A stretch of DNA of 64,000 nt, taken from positions 10,203,501 to 10,267,500 of the forward strand of contig CAXIWW010000817.1 in NCBI GenBank assembly GCA_964036315.1, in the 5' to 3' direction. Both the position numbers and the translations under genes were made by a program. Origin of the DNA: Acanthosepion esculentum (taxonomy: Eukaryota > Mollusca > Cephalopoda > Sepiida > Sepiidae). The notes beneath the pieces were generated by a model. That model was not told the origin of the DNA. It did no database searches and saw only the letters and a program-made list of their open reading frames with translations. Below, in pieces: positions 9,660 to 21,145 of this stretch; the stretch's first letter is position 1; each line of letters opens with the position of its first letter.

Positions 9660-12600
9660 AACACTATGAAAGTATAAAAATACATGTTTATATAAAAGCT
9701 TGCGAACAACACCAGTTGATAGCGTCCCAACAGCTGATAGCAAAGGTGACAAAAGCTGATAGCAAAAGTGCCAACAGCTCATAGCAAAAGTGCCAACAGC
9801 ACCACAGTGCCAACTTGTCCTAGGTATGACTATAAACTACATCTGACAGCCAGGCTTCTGATCACAAAGGTTCCCAGCTATGAGCAAATAGTGACCCCCC
9901 ACTAAAAAAAAAACACTATGAAATATAAAAATACATGTTTTTAAAAAACTTGCGAACACCAGTTGATTGCAAAATGCCAACAGGACCACAGCTGATAGCA
10001 AAAGTGTCAACTGCTGATAGCAAAAGTGCCAACAGCTGATAGAAAAAGTGCCAAAAGCTGTTAGCAAAAGTGCCAACAGCTGATAGCAAAAGTGCCAACA
10101 GATTATAGCAAAGTACCAACAGCTGATAGCAAAAGTGCCAACAGCTGATAGCAAAACTGCCAACAGCTGATAGCAAAAGTGCCAACAGCACCACATTGCC
10201 AACTAGTCCTAGGTATGATTATGAACTACATCTGACAGCAAGGCTTCTCATCACAAAGGGTCCCATCTATGAGCAAATAGTGACCCCCCACTAAAAAAAA
10301 ACACTATGAATGTATAAAAATACATGTTTATATAAAAACTTGCGAACAACACCAGTTGATAGCAAAAGTGCCAACAGCACCACAGCTGATAGCAAAAGTG
10401 CCAACAGCTGATAGCAAAAGTGCCAACAGCTGATAGCAAAAGTGCCAACAGCACCACAGTGCCAACTAGTCCTAGGTATGACTATAAACTACATCTGACA
10501 GCCAGGCTTCTGATCACAAAGGGTCCCAGCTATGAGCAAATAGTGACCCCCCAATAAAAAAAAAACACTATGAAAGTATAAAAATAGACGTTTATATAAA
10601 AACTTGTGAACAACACCAGTTGATAGCAAAATTGCCAACAGCACCACAGCTGATAGCAAAACTCCCAACAGTTGATAGCAAAAGTGCCAACAGCTGACAG
10701 CAAAAGTGAAAACAGCTGATAGCAAAGTGCCAAAAGCTGGTAGCAAAATTGCCAACAGCTGATAGCAAAAGTGCCAACAGCACCACATTGCCAACTAGTC
10801 CTAGGTATGACAATAAACTACATCTGACAGCAAGGCTTCTGATCACAAAGGGTCCCAGCTATGAGCAAATAGTGACCCCCCACTAAAAAAAACACTATGA
10901 ATGTATAAAAATACATGTTTATATAAAAACTTGCGAACAACACCAGTTGATAGCAAAAGTGCCAACAGCACCACAGCTGATAACAAAAGTGCCAACAGCT
11001 GATAGCAAAAGTGCCAACAACTGATAGCAAACGTGCCAACAGCTGATAGCAAAAGTGCCAACAGCTGATAGCAAAAGTGCCAACAGCACCACATAGCCAA
11101 CTAGTCCTAGGTATGACTATAAACTATATCTGGCAGCAAGGCTTCTGATCACAAAGAGTCCCAGCTATGAGCAAATAGTGACCTCCCACTAAAAAAAACA
11201 CTATGAATGTATAAAAATACATGTTTATATAAAAAATTGCGAACAACACAGGTTGATAGCAAAAGTGCCAACAGCACTACTGCTGATAGCAAAAGTGCCA
11301 AAAGCTTATAGCAAAAGTGCCAACAGCTGATACCAAAAGTGCCAACAGCTGATAGCAAAAGTGCCAACATTTGATAGCAAAAGTGCCAACAACACCACAG
11401 TTCCAACTAGTCCTAGGTATGACTATAAACTACATCTGACAGCAAGGCTTCTGATAACAAAGGGTCCCAGGTATGAGCAAATAGTTACCCCCCACTAAAA
11501 AAAAAACACTATGAAAGTATAAAAATACATGTTTATATAAAAACTTGCGAACAACACCAGTTGATAGCAAAAGTGCCAACAGCACCACAGCTGATAGCAA
11601 AAGTGCCAACAGCTGATAGCAAAAGTGCCAACAGCTGATAGCAAAAGTGCCAAAAGCACCACAGTGCCAACTAGTCCTAGGTATGACTATAAACTACATC
11701 TGACAGCAAGCCTTCTGATCACAAAGGGTCCCAGCTGTGAGCAAATAGTGACCCCCCACTAAAAAAAAATAAAGTGCCAACAGCACCACAGCTGATAGCA
11801 AAAGTGCCAACAGCTGATAGCAAAAGTGCCAACAGCTGATAGAAAAAGTGCCAACAGCTGATAGCAAAAGTGCCAACAGCTGATAGCAAAAGTGCCAACA
11901 GCACCACAGTGCCAACTAGTCCTAGGTATGATTATAAACTACATCTGACAGCAAGGCTTCTGATCAGAAAGGGCCCCAGCTATGAGCAAATAGTGACCCC
12001 CCACTAAAAAAAACACTATGAAAGTATAAAAATACATGTTTAAATATAAACGTGCGAACAACACCAGTTGATAGCAAAAGTGCAACAGCATCACAGCTGA
12101 AGGAAAAAGTGACAACAGCTGATAGCAAAAGTGCCAACAGCTGATACCAAAAGTGCCAACAGCTGATAGCAAACGTGCCAACAGTTGATAGCTAAAGTGC
12201 AACAGCTGATAGCAAAAGTGCCAACATCTGATAGCAAAAGTGCCAACAGCACCACCGTGCCAACTAGTCCTAGGTATGACTATAAACTACATCTGACAGA
12301 TAGGCTTCTGACCACAAAGGGTCCCAGTTATGAGCAAATAGTGTCCCTCACTAAAAAAAAACACACTATGAATGTATTAAAATACATGTTTATATAAAAA
12401 GTTGCGAACAGCACCAGTTGATAGCAAAAGTGCCAACAGCACAACAGCTGATAGCAAAAGTGCCAACAGCTGATAGTAATAGTGCCAACAGCTGATAGCA
12501 AAAGTGCCAACAGCTGATAGCAAAAGTGCCAACAGCACCACAGTGCCAACTAGTCCTAGGTATGACTATAAACTACATCTGACAGCAAGGCTTCCTATCA

Positions 12601-12830
12601 GAAAGGGTCCCAGCTATGAGCAAATAGTGACCCCCCACTAAAAAAACACTATGAAAGTATAAAAATACATGTTTATATAAATACTTGCGAACAACACCAG
12701 TTGATAGGAAAAGTGCCAACAGCACCACAGCTGATAGCAAAAGTGCCAACAGCTGATAGCAAAAGTGCCAAGAGCTGATAGAAAAAGTGCCAACAGCACC
12801 ACAATGCCATCTAGTCCTAGGTATGATTAT
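9660..12830 (-). repeat. 3.2-kb tandem segmental duplication, copy 2
   Basis: This second copy preserves the variant order of 6480-9600 but has an additional unit near 10602 and lacks the counterpart of the unit at 8305. The offset is about 3195 bp at the left, 3480 bp in the middle and 3246 bp at the right. A deletion at about 8767 in copy 1 is absent here. Confidence 0.8.
11755..11778 (-). repeat. Half-deleted spacer, duplicated copy
   Basis: The same CACTAAAAAAAAATAAAGTGCC junction as at about 8520-8535, in the corresponding position of the second 3.2-kb copy. Shared breakpoints at base resolution support common descent rather than two independent deletions. Confidence 0.8.
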
Positions 12831-14459
12831 AAACTACATCTGACAGCAAGGATTCTGATCACAAAGGGTCCCAGGTATCAGCAAATAGTGACCCCCCACT
12901 AAAAAAAACACTATCAAAGTATAAAAATACATGTTTCTATAAAAATTTGCGAACAACAACAGTTGATAGCAAAAGTGCCAACAGCACAACAGCTGATAGC
13001 AAAAGTGCCAAGAGCAGATAGCAAAAGTTCCAACAGCTGATAGCAAAAGTGCCAACAGCTGATAGCAAAAGTGCCAACAGCACCACAGTGCCAACTAGTC
13101 CTAGGTATGATTATAAACTACATCTGACAGCAAGTCTTGTGATCACAAATGTTCCCAGCTATGAGCAAATAGTGACCCACCACTAAAAAAAAAAACCATA
13201 TTAAAGTATAAAAATACATGTTTATATAAAAACTTGCGAACAACACCAGTTGATAGCAAAAGTGCCAACAGCACCACAGCTGATAGCAAAAGTGCCAAAA
13301 GCTGATAGCAAATGTGCCAACAGCTGATAGCAAAAGTACCAACAGCTGATAGCAAACGTTCCAACAGCACCACAGTGCCAACTAGTCCTAGGTATGACTA
13401 TAAACTACATCTGAAAGCAAGGCTTCTGATCACAAAGGGTCCCAGCTATGAGCAAATAGTGCCCCCCACTAAAAAAAAAACACTATGAAAGTATAAAAAT
13501 ACATATTTATATAAAAACTTGCGAACAACACCAGTTGATAGCAAAAGTGCCAACAGCACCTCAGCTGATAGCAAAAGTGCCAACAGCTGATAGCAAAAGT
13601 GCCAACAGCTGATAGCAAAAGTGCCAACAGCTGATAGCAAAAGTGCCAACAGCACCACAGTGCCAACTAGTCCTAGGTATGACTATAAACTTCATCTGAC
13701 TGCAAGTCTTCTGATCACAAAGGTTCCCAGCTATGAGCAAAGAGTGACCCCCACTAAAAAAAAACACTATGAAAGTATAAAAATACATGTTTATATAAAA
13801 ACTTGCGAACAACACCAGTTGATAGCAAAAGTGCCAACAGCACCACAGCTGATAGCAAAAGTGCCGAAAGCTGATAGCAAATGTGCCAACAGCAGATAGC
13901 AAAAGTGCACATAGCACCACATTGCCAACTAGTCCTAGGTATGACTATAAACTACATCTTTCAGGAAGGCTTCTGATCACAAAGGGTCCCAGCTATGAGC
14001 AAATATTGACCCCCAACTGAAAAAAATCACTATGAAAGTATAAAAATACATGTTTATATAAAAACTTGCGAACAACACCAGTTGATAACAAAAGTGCCAA
14101 CAGCACCACAGCTGATAGCAAAAGTGCCAACAGCTGATAGCAAAAGTGCCAACAGCTGATAACAAAAGTGCCAAAAGCTGATAGCAAAATGCCAAATGCT
14201 GATAGCAAAAGTGCCAACAGCTGATAGCAAAAGTGACAACAGCTGATACCAAAAATGCCAAAAGCTGATAGCAAAAGTGCCAACAAGTGATAGCAAAAGT
14301 GCCAACAGCACCACAATGCCAACTAGTCCTAGGTATGACTATAAACTACATCTGACAGCAAGTTTTCTGATCACAAAGGGTTCCCAGCTATGAGCAAATA
14401 GTGACCCCCACTAAAAAAAAAACACTATGAAAGTATAAAAATACATGTTTATATAAAAA

Positions 14460-15080
14460 CTTGCGAACAACACCAGTTGATAGCAAAAGTGCCAACAGTT
14501 GATAGCAAAAGTGCAAACAGCTGATAGCAAAAGTGCCAACAGCTGATACCATATGTGCCAAAAGCTGATAGCAAAAGTGCCAACAGATGATAGCAAAAGT
14601 GCCAACAGCTGATAGCAAAAGTGCCAACAGCTGATACCAAAAGTGCCAACAGATGATACCAAAAAATGCCAACAGCTGATAGCAAAAGTGCCAACAGCTG
14701 ATAGCAAAAGTACACGCAGCACCACATGGCACTTTTGCTATCAGCTGTTGACATTTTGCTATCAGCTTTTGGCACTTTTCCTATCAGATGTTGGCACTTT
14801 TGCTATCAGCTGTTGGCACTTTTGCTATCGGCTGTTTGCACTTTAGCTATCATCTGTTGGCACTTTTGCTATCAGCTGTTGGCACTTTTGGTATCATCTG
14901 TTGTCAATTTTGCTATCAGCTGTTGGCACTTTTTGTATCATCTGTGGGCACTTTTGCTATCAGCTGTTGGCACTTTTGCTATCACCTTTTGGCACTTTTG
15001 CTATCAGCTGTTGGCACTTTTGCTATCAGCTGTTGGCATTTTTGCTATCAGCTGTGGTGCTGTTGGCACTTTTGCTATCA
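14460..15080. repeat. Inverted repeat of 22-mer runs around the 14726 orientation switch
   Basis: Minus-oriented 22-mers (from about 14480) and plus-oriented 22-mers (14727 onward to about 15060) meet head to head. The innermost arms are GATAGCAAAAGT ending at 14711 and ACTTTTGCTATC starting at 14731, separated by 19 nt containing GCAGCACCACATGG. The arms are near-complementary over roughly 200 bp or more, apart from monomer variants. Confidence 0.85.
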
Positions 15081-15786
15081 ACTGGTGTTGTTCGCAAGTT
15101 TTTATATAAGCATGTATATTCATACTTTCATAGTGTTTTTTTTAGTGGGGGGTCACTATTTGCTCATAGCTGGGACCCTTTGTGATCAGAAGCCTTGCTG
15201 TCAGATGTAGTTTATTGTCATACCTAGGACTAGTTGGCACTGTGGTGCTGTTGGCACTTTTGCTATCAGCTGTTGGCACTTTTGCTATCAGCTGTTGGCA
15301 CTTTTGCTATCAGCTGTTGGCACTTTTGCTATCAGATGTGGCGCTGTTTGCACTTTTGCTATCAACTGGTGTTTTTCGCAAGTTTTTATATAAACATGTA
15401 TTTTTATATTTCATAAGGTTTTTTTTAGTGGGGGGTAACTATTTGAAAATAGCTGGGACCCTTTGTGATCCGAAGCCTTGCTGTCAGATGTAGTTTATAG
15501 TCATACATAGGACCAGTTGGCACTGTGGTGCTGTTGGCACTTTTGCTATCAGCTGTTGGCACTTTCGCTATAAGCTGTGGTGCTGTTGGCACTTTTGCTA
15601 TCAACTGGTGTTGTTCGCAAGTTTTTATATAAACATGTATTTCTATACCTTCATAGTGTTTTTTTTTAGTGGGGTGTCATTTTTTGCTCATAGCTTAGAC
15701 CCTTTGTGATCAGAAGCCTTGCTGTCAGATGTAGTTTATAGTCATACCTAGGACTAGTAGGCACTGTGGTGCTGTTGGCACTTTTG
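14727..15786 (+). repeat. Array C, segment 3 (plus orientation island)
   Basis: This 1.06-kb island of plus-oriented satellite lies between two minus-oriented segments. It has about 15 22-mers, then spacers with anchors at about 15080, 15364 and 15603. One spacer anchor is altered to GTTTTTCGCAAG. It ends in the palindrome centred at 15786. Confidence 0.92.
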
Positions 15787-16035
15787 CTAACAGCCAACAG
15801 CACCACAGTGCCAACTAGTCCTAGGCATGAATATAAACTACATCTGACAGCAAGGGTTCTGATCACAAAGGGTCCCAGCTATGAGCAAATAGTGAGCCCC
15901 CACTAAAAAAAAACACTATGAATGTATAAAAATACATGTTTATATAAAAACTTGCGAACACCAGTTGATAGCAAAAATGCCAACAGCACCACAGCTGATA
16001 GCAAAAGTGCCAACAGATGATAGCAAATGTGCCAA
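15535..16035. repeat. Long palindrome centred at 15786
   Basis: The left arm ends GTGGTGCTGTTGG at 15778 and the right arm starts CCAACAGCACCAC at 15794, with a 15-nt loop between (CACTTTTGCTAACAG). The arms extend outward across an entire spacer on each side: left 15594-15778 and right 15794-15975 match with scattered differences, including a 3-bp deletion in the right-arm anchor. Similarity continues into the flanking 22-mers, so each arm is about 240 bp. Such a structure could form a hairpin or cruciform, or could be an assembly or library fold-back. Confidence 0.88.
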
Positions 16036-19000
16036 CAGCTGATAGCAAAAGTGCCAACAGCTGATAGCAAAAGTGCCAACAGCTGATAGCAAAAGTGCCA
16101 ACAGCACCACAGTGCCAACAAATACTAGGTATGATTATAAACTACATCTGACAGCAAGGCTTCGGATCACAAAGGGTCACAGCTACGAGCAAATAGTGAC
16201 CCCCCCTTAAAAAAAACACTATGAAAGTATAAAAATACATGTTTATATAAAAACTTGCGAACAACACCAGTTGATAGCAAAAGTGCAAACAGCGCCACAT
16301 CTGATAGCAAAAGTGCCAACAGCTGATACCAAAAGTTCCAAAAGCTGATAGCAAAATTGCCAACAGCTGATAGCAAAAGTGCCAACAGCTGATAGCAAAA
16401 GTGCCAACAGCTGATAGCAAAAGTGCCAACAGCACCACAATGCCAACTAGTCCTAGGTATGACTATAAACTACATGTGACAGCAAGGCTTCTGATCACAA
16501 AGGGTCCCAGCTATGAGCAAATAGTGACCCCCCACTAAAAAAAAACACTATGAAAGTATAAAAATACATGTTTATATAAAAACTTGCGAACAACATCAGT
16601 TGATAGCAAAAGTGCCAACAGCAACACAGCTGATAGCAAAAGTGCCAACAGCTTATAGCAAAGTGCCAACAGCTGATAGTAAAAGTGCCAACAGCTGATA
16701 GCAAAAGTGCCAACAGCACCACAATGCCAACTAGTCCTAGGTATGACAATAAACTACATCTGACAGCAAGGCTTCTGATCACAAAGGGTCCCAGCTATGA
16801 GCAAATAGTGACCCCCCACTAAAAAAAACACTATGAATGTATAAAAATACATGTTTATATAAAAACATGCGAACAACACCAGTTGATAGCAAAAGTGCCA
16901 ACAGCACCACAGCTGATAGCAAAAGTGCCAACAGCTGATAGCAAAAGTGCAAACAGCTGATGGCAAAAGTGCCAACAGATGATAGCAAAAGCGCCAACAG
17001 ATGATAGCAAAAGTTCCAACAGCTGATAGCAAAAGTGCCAACAGCTGATAGCAAAAGAGCCAAAAGCTGAGAGCAAAAGTGCAGACAGCTGATAGCAAAA
17101 GTGCCAACAGCTGATACCAAAAGTGCCAAAAGCTGATAGCAAAAGTTCCAACAGCTGATAGCAAAAGTGCCAACAGCTGATAGCAAAAGTTCCAACAGTT
17201 GATACCAAAAGTGCCAACAGCTGATAGAAAAGTGCCAACAGCACCACAGTGCCAACTAGTCCTAGGTATGACTATAAACTACATCTGACAGCAAGGCTTC
17301 TGATCACAAAGGGTCCCAGCTATGAGCAAATAGTGACCCCCAACTAAAAAAAAAACACTTTGAATGTATAAAAATACATGTTTATATAAAAACTTGCGAA
17401 CAACACCAGTTGATAGCAAAAGTGCCAACAGCACCACAGCTGATAGTAAAAGTGCCAACAGCTGATAGCAAAAGTGCCAACAGCTGATAGCAAAAGTGCC
17501 AACAGCACCACAGTGCCAACTAGTCCTAGGTATGACTATAAACTACATCTGACAGCAAGTCTTCTGATCACAAAGGGTCCCAGTTATGAGCAAATAGTGA
17601 CCCCCCACTAAAAAAAAAACACACTATGAAAGTATAAAAATACATGTTTATATAAAAACTTTCGAACAACACCAGTTGATAGCAAAAGTGCCAACAGCAC
17701 CACAGCTGATAGCAAAAGTCCCAACAGCTGATAGCAAAAGTGACAACAGCTGATACCAAAAGTGCCAAAAGCTTATAGCAAAAGTGCCAACAACTGATAG
17801 CAAAAGTGCCAAAAGCTGATAGCAAAAGTGCCAACAGCACCACAGTGCCAACTTGTCCTAGGTATGACTATAAACTACATCTGACAGCAAGTCTTCTGAT
17901 CACAAAGGGTCCCAGCTATGAGCAAATAGTGACCCCCACTAAAAAAAAACACAATGAAAGTATAAATATACATGTTTTTATAAAAACTTGCGAACAACAC
18001 CAGTTGATAGCAAACGTGCCAACAGCACCACAGCTGATAGCAAAATGCCAACAGCTGATAGCAAAAGTGACAAATGCTGATAGCAAAAGTGACAGCAGCT
18101 GATACCAAAAATGCCAAAAGCTGATAGCAAAAGTGCCAACATCTGATAGCAAAAGTGCCAACAGCTGATAGCAAAAGTGAGAACAGCTGATAGCAAAAGT
18201 GCTAAAAGCTGATAGCAAACGTGCCAACAGCACCACCGTGCCAACTAGTCCTAGGTATGACTATAAACTACATCTGACAGCAAGTCTTCTGATCACAAAG
18301 GGTCTCAGCTATGAGCAAATAGTGACCCCCACTAAAAAAAAACACTATGAAAGTATAAAAATACCTGTTTATATAAAAACTTGCGAACAACACCAGTTGA
18401 TAGCAAAAGTGCAGGCAGCTGATAGCAAAAGTGCCAACAGCTGATAGCAAAAGTGCCAACAGCTGATACCAAAAGTGCCAAAAGCTTATAACAAAAGTGC
18501 TAACAGCTGATAGCAAAAGTGCCAACAGATGATAGCAAAAGTGCCAACAGCTGATACCAAATGTGCCAAAAGCTGATAGCAAAAGTGCCAACAGCACCAC
18601 AGTGCCAAATAATCCTAGGTATGAATATAAACTACATCTGACAGCAAGGCTTCTGATAACAAAGGGTCCCAGCTATGAGCAAATAGTGACCCCCTCACTG
18701 AAAAAAAAACATTATGAAATTATAAAAATACATGTTTATATAAAAAATTGCGAACAACACCAGTTGATAGCAAAAGTGCCAACAGCACCACAGTGCCAAC
18801 TATTCCTAGGTATCACTATAAACTACATCTGCCAACAAGGCTTCTGATCACAAGCGGTCTCAGCTATGAGCAAATAGTGACACCCCACGAAAAGAAACAC
18901 TATGAAAGTATAAAAATACATGTTTATATAAAAACTTCCGAACAACACCAGTTGATAGCAAAAGTGCCAACAGCACCACAGCTGATAGCACAAGTGCCGA

Positions 19001-19576
19001 CAGCTGATAGCAAAAGTGCCAACAGCTGATAGCAAAAGGGCCAACAGCACCACAGTGCCAACTAGTCCTAGGTAAGACTATAAACTACATCTGACAGCAA
19101 GTATTCTGATCACAAAGGGTCCCAGCTATGAGCAAATAGTGACCCCCCACTAAAAAAAAAACACTATGAAAGTATAAAAATACATGTTTCTATAAAAACT
19201 TGCGAACAACACCAGTTGATAGCAAAAGTGCCAACAGCACCACAGCTGATAGCAAAAGTGCCAACAGCTGATAGCAAAAGTGCCAAAAGCTGATAGCAAA
19301 AGTGCCAACAGCTGATAGCAAAAGTGCCAATAGCACCACAGTGCAAACTAATCCTAGGTATGTCTATAAACTACATCTGACAGCAAGGCTTCTGATCACA
19401 AAGGGTCCCAGCTATGAGCAAATAGTGAACCCCCAATAAAAAAAACATCACTATGAAAGTATAAAAATACATGTTTATATAAAAACTTGCGAACAAAACT
19501 AGTTGATAGCAAAAGTCCCAGCAGCTGATAGCAAAAGTGCCAACAGCTGATATCAAAAGTGCCAACAGCACCACAG
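15787..19576 (-). repeat. Array C, segment 4 (minus orientation)
   Basis: Inverted composite satellite with spacer anchors at about 15951, 16253, 16582, 16865, 17393, 17659, 17986, 18379, 18747, 18933, 19199 and 19485. A run of about 15 22-mers lies at 16905-17240. The unit from 18747 to 18932 is a minimal k=0 unit. The segment ends with CCAACAGCACCACAG at 19562-19576, where orientation flips. Confidence 0.93.
18747..18932 (-). repeat. Minimal array C unit, minus orientation
   Basis: Successive anchors are 186 bp apart, exactly the length of the k=0 unit at 3431-3616. The spacer here has TATTCCTAGG in place of TAGTCCTAGG and GCCAACAAGG in place of GACAGCAAGG. Confidence 0.8.
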
Positions 19577-19605
19577 CACTTTTGCTATCAGCTGTTGGCA
19601 CTATT
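19535..19605. repeat. Inverted repeat at the 19576 orientation switch
   Basis: The left arm GTGCCAACAGCTGATATC plus AAAAGTG ends at 19561. The right arm begins CACTTTTGCTATCAGC at 19577 and continues into GTTGGCAC. The two match with one mismatch over 25 bp. The loop is 15 nt, CCAACAGCACCACAG. Similarity continues through further 22-mers on either side. Confidence 0.85.
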
Positions 19606-21145
19606 GCCATCAGCTTTTGGCACTTTTGCTACCAGCTGGTGGCACTTTTGCTATCAGCTGTTGGCACTTTTGCTATCAGCTGTGTTGCTGTTGGCACTTT
19701 TGCTATCAACTGGTGTTGTTCGCAAGTTTTTATATAAACATGTATTTTTAGGCTTTCATAGTGTTTTTTTTAATGGGGGGTCACTATTTGCTCTTAGCTG
19801 GGACCCTTTGTGATCAGAAGCCTTGCTGTCAGATGTAATTTATATTCATAACTAGGATTAGTTGGCAATGTGGTGCTGTTGGAACTTTTGCTATCAGCGG
19901 TTGGCACTTTTGCTATCAGCTGTTGGCACTTTTGCTATCAGCTTTTGGCACTTTTGGTAACAGCTGTTGGCACTTTTGCTATCAGCTGTTGGCACTTTTG
20001 CTATCAGCTGTTGGCACTTTTGCTATCAGCTTTTTGCACATTTGGTATCAGCTGTTGGCACTTTTGCTATCAGCTGTTGGCACTTTTGCTATCAGCTGTT
20101 GGAACTTTTGCTATCAGCTGTTGGCAATTTTGGTATCATTTGTTGGCTTTTTTGCTATCAGCTTTTGGCACTTTTGCTATCAGCTGTTGGCACATTTGCC
20201 TCAGCTGTTGGCACTTTTGCTATCAGGTGTGGTGCTGTTGGCACTTCTGCTATCAACTGGTGTTGTTCGCAAGTTTTTATATAAACATATATTTTTATAC
20301 ATTCATAGTGTTTTTTTAAGTGGGTGGTCACTATTTGCTCATAGCTGGGACCCTTTGCGATCAGAAGCCTTGCTGTCATATGTAGTTTATAGACATACCT
20401 AGGAATAGTTGGCAATGTGGTGCTGTTGGCACTTTTGCTATCAGCTGTTGGCACTTTTGCTATCACCTGTTCGCACTTTTGCTATCAGCTGTTGGCACTT
20501 TTGGTATCATCTGTTGGCACTTTTGCTATCAGCTGTTGGCACTTTTGCTATGAGCTTTTGGCTCTTTTGGTATCAGCTGTTGGCACTTTGCTATCAGCTG
20601 TTGGCACTTTTGCTATCCGCTGTTGGCACTTTTGCTATCAGCTGTTGGCACTTTTGGTATCATCTGTTGGCACTTTTGCTATCAGCTGTTGGCACTTTTG
20701 CTATAAGCTTTTGGCACATTTGCTATCAGCTGTTGGCACTTTTGCTATCAGGTGTGGTGCTGTTGGCACTTTTGCTATGAACTGGTTTTGTTCGCAAGTT
20801 TTTTTATAAACATGTATTTTTATACATTCATAGTGTTTTTTTTATGTGGGGGGTCACTATTTGCTCATAGCTGGTACCCTTTGTGATCAGAAGCCTTGCA
20901 GTCAGACGTAATTTATAGTCATACCTAGGACTAGTTGGCACTGTGGTGCTGATGGCACTTTTGCTATCAGCTGTTGGCACTTTTGCTATCAGCTGTTGGC
21001 ACTTTTGCTATCAGCTGTGGTGCTGTTGGCACTTTTGCTATCAACTGGTGTTGTTCGCAAGTTTTTATTTTAAACATGTATTTTTATACATTCATAGTGT
21101 TTTTTTTAGTGGGGGGTCACTATTTTCTCATAGCTGGCACCCTTT
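19577..21145 (+). repeat. Array C block with spacer anchors 19708-21043
   Basis: Anchors lie at 19708, 20255, 20780 and 21043. The two long units here carry about 15-17 22-mers each with many GGTATC and CTTTTGG variants. The anchor at 20780 reads GAACTGGTTTTG. No superunit duplication was recognised within this block. Confidence 0.85.

Larger units (their letters stand above)
3736..14726 (-). repeat. Array C, segment 2 (minus orientation)
   Basis: The composite satellite is inverted here: 22-mers read as CAGCTGATAGCAAAAGTGCC and spacers read CTTGCGAACAACACCAG towards higher coordinates. Spacer anchors lie at about 3991, 4251, 4519, 4781, 5301, 5825, 6241, 6503, 6751, 7206, 7449, 7755, 8062, 8305, 8804, 9153, 9437, 9698, 9948, 10339, 10602, 10929, 11235, 11543, 12049, 12399, 12683, 12946, 13232, 13517, 13801, 14063 and 14460. 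Two further spacers (about 8530 and 11765) have lost this anchor. The segment contains the 520-bp and 3.2-kb duplications listed separately. Open frames on either strand are by-products of the repeat. Confidence 0.93.
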
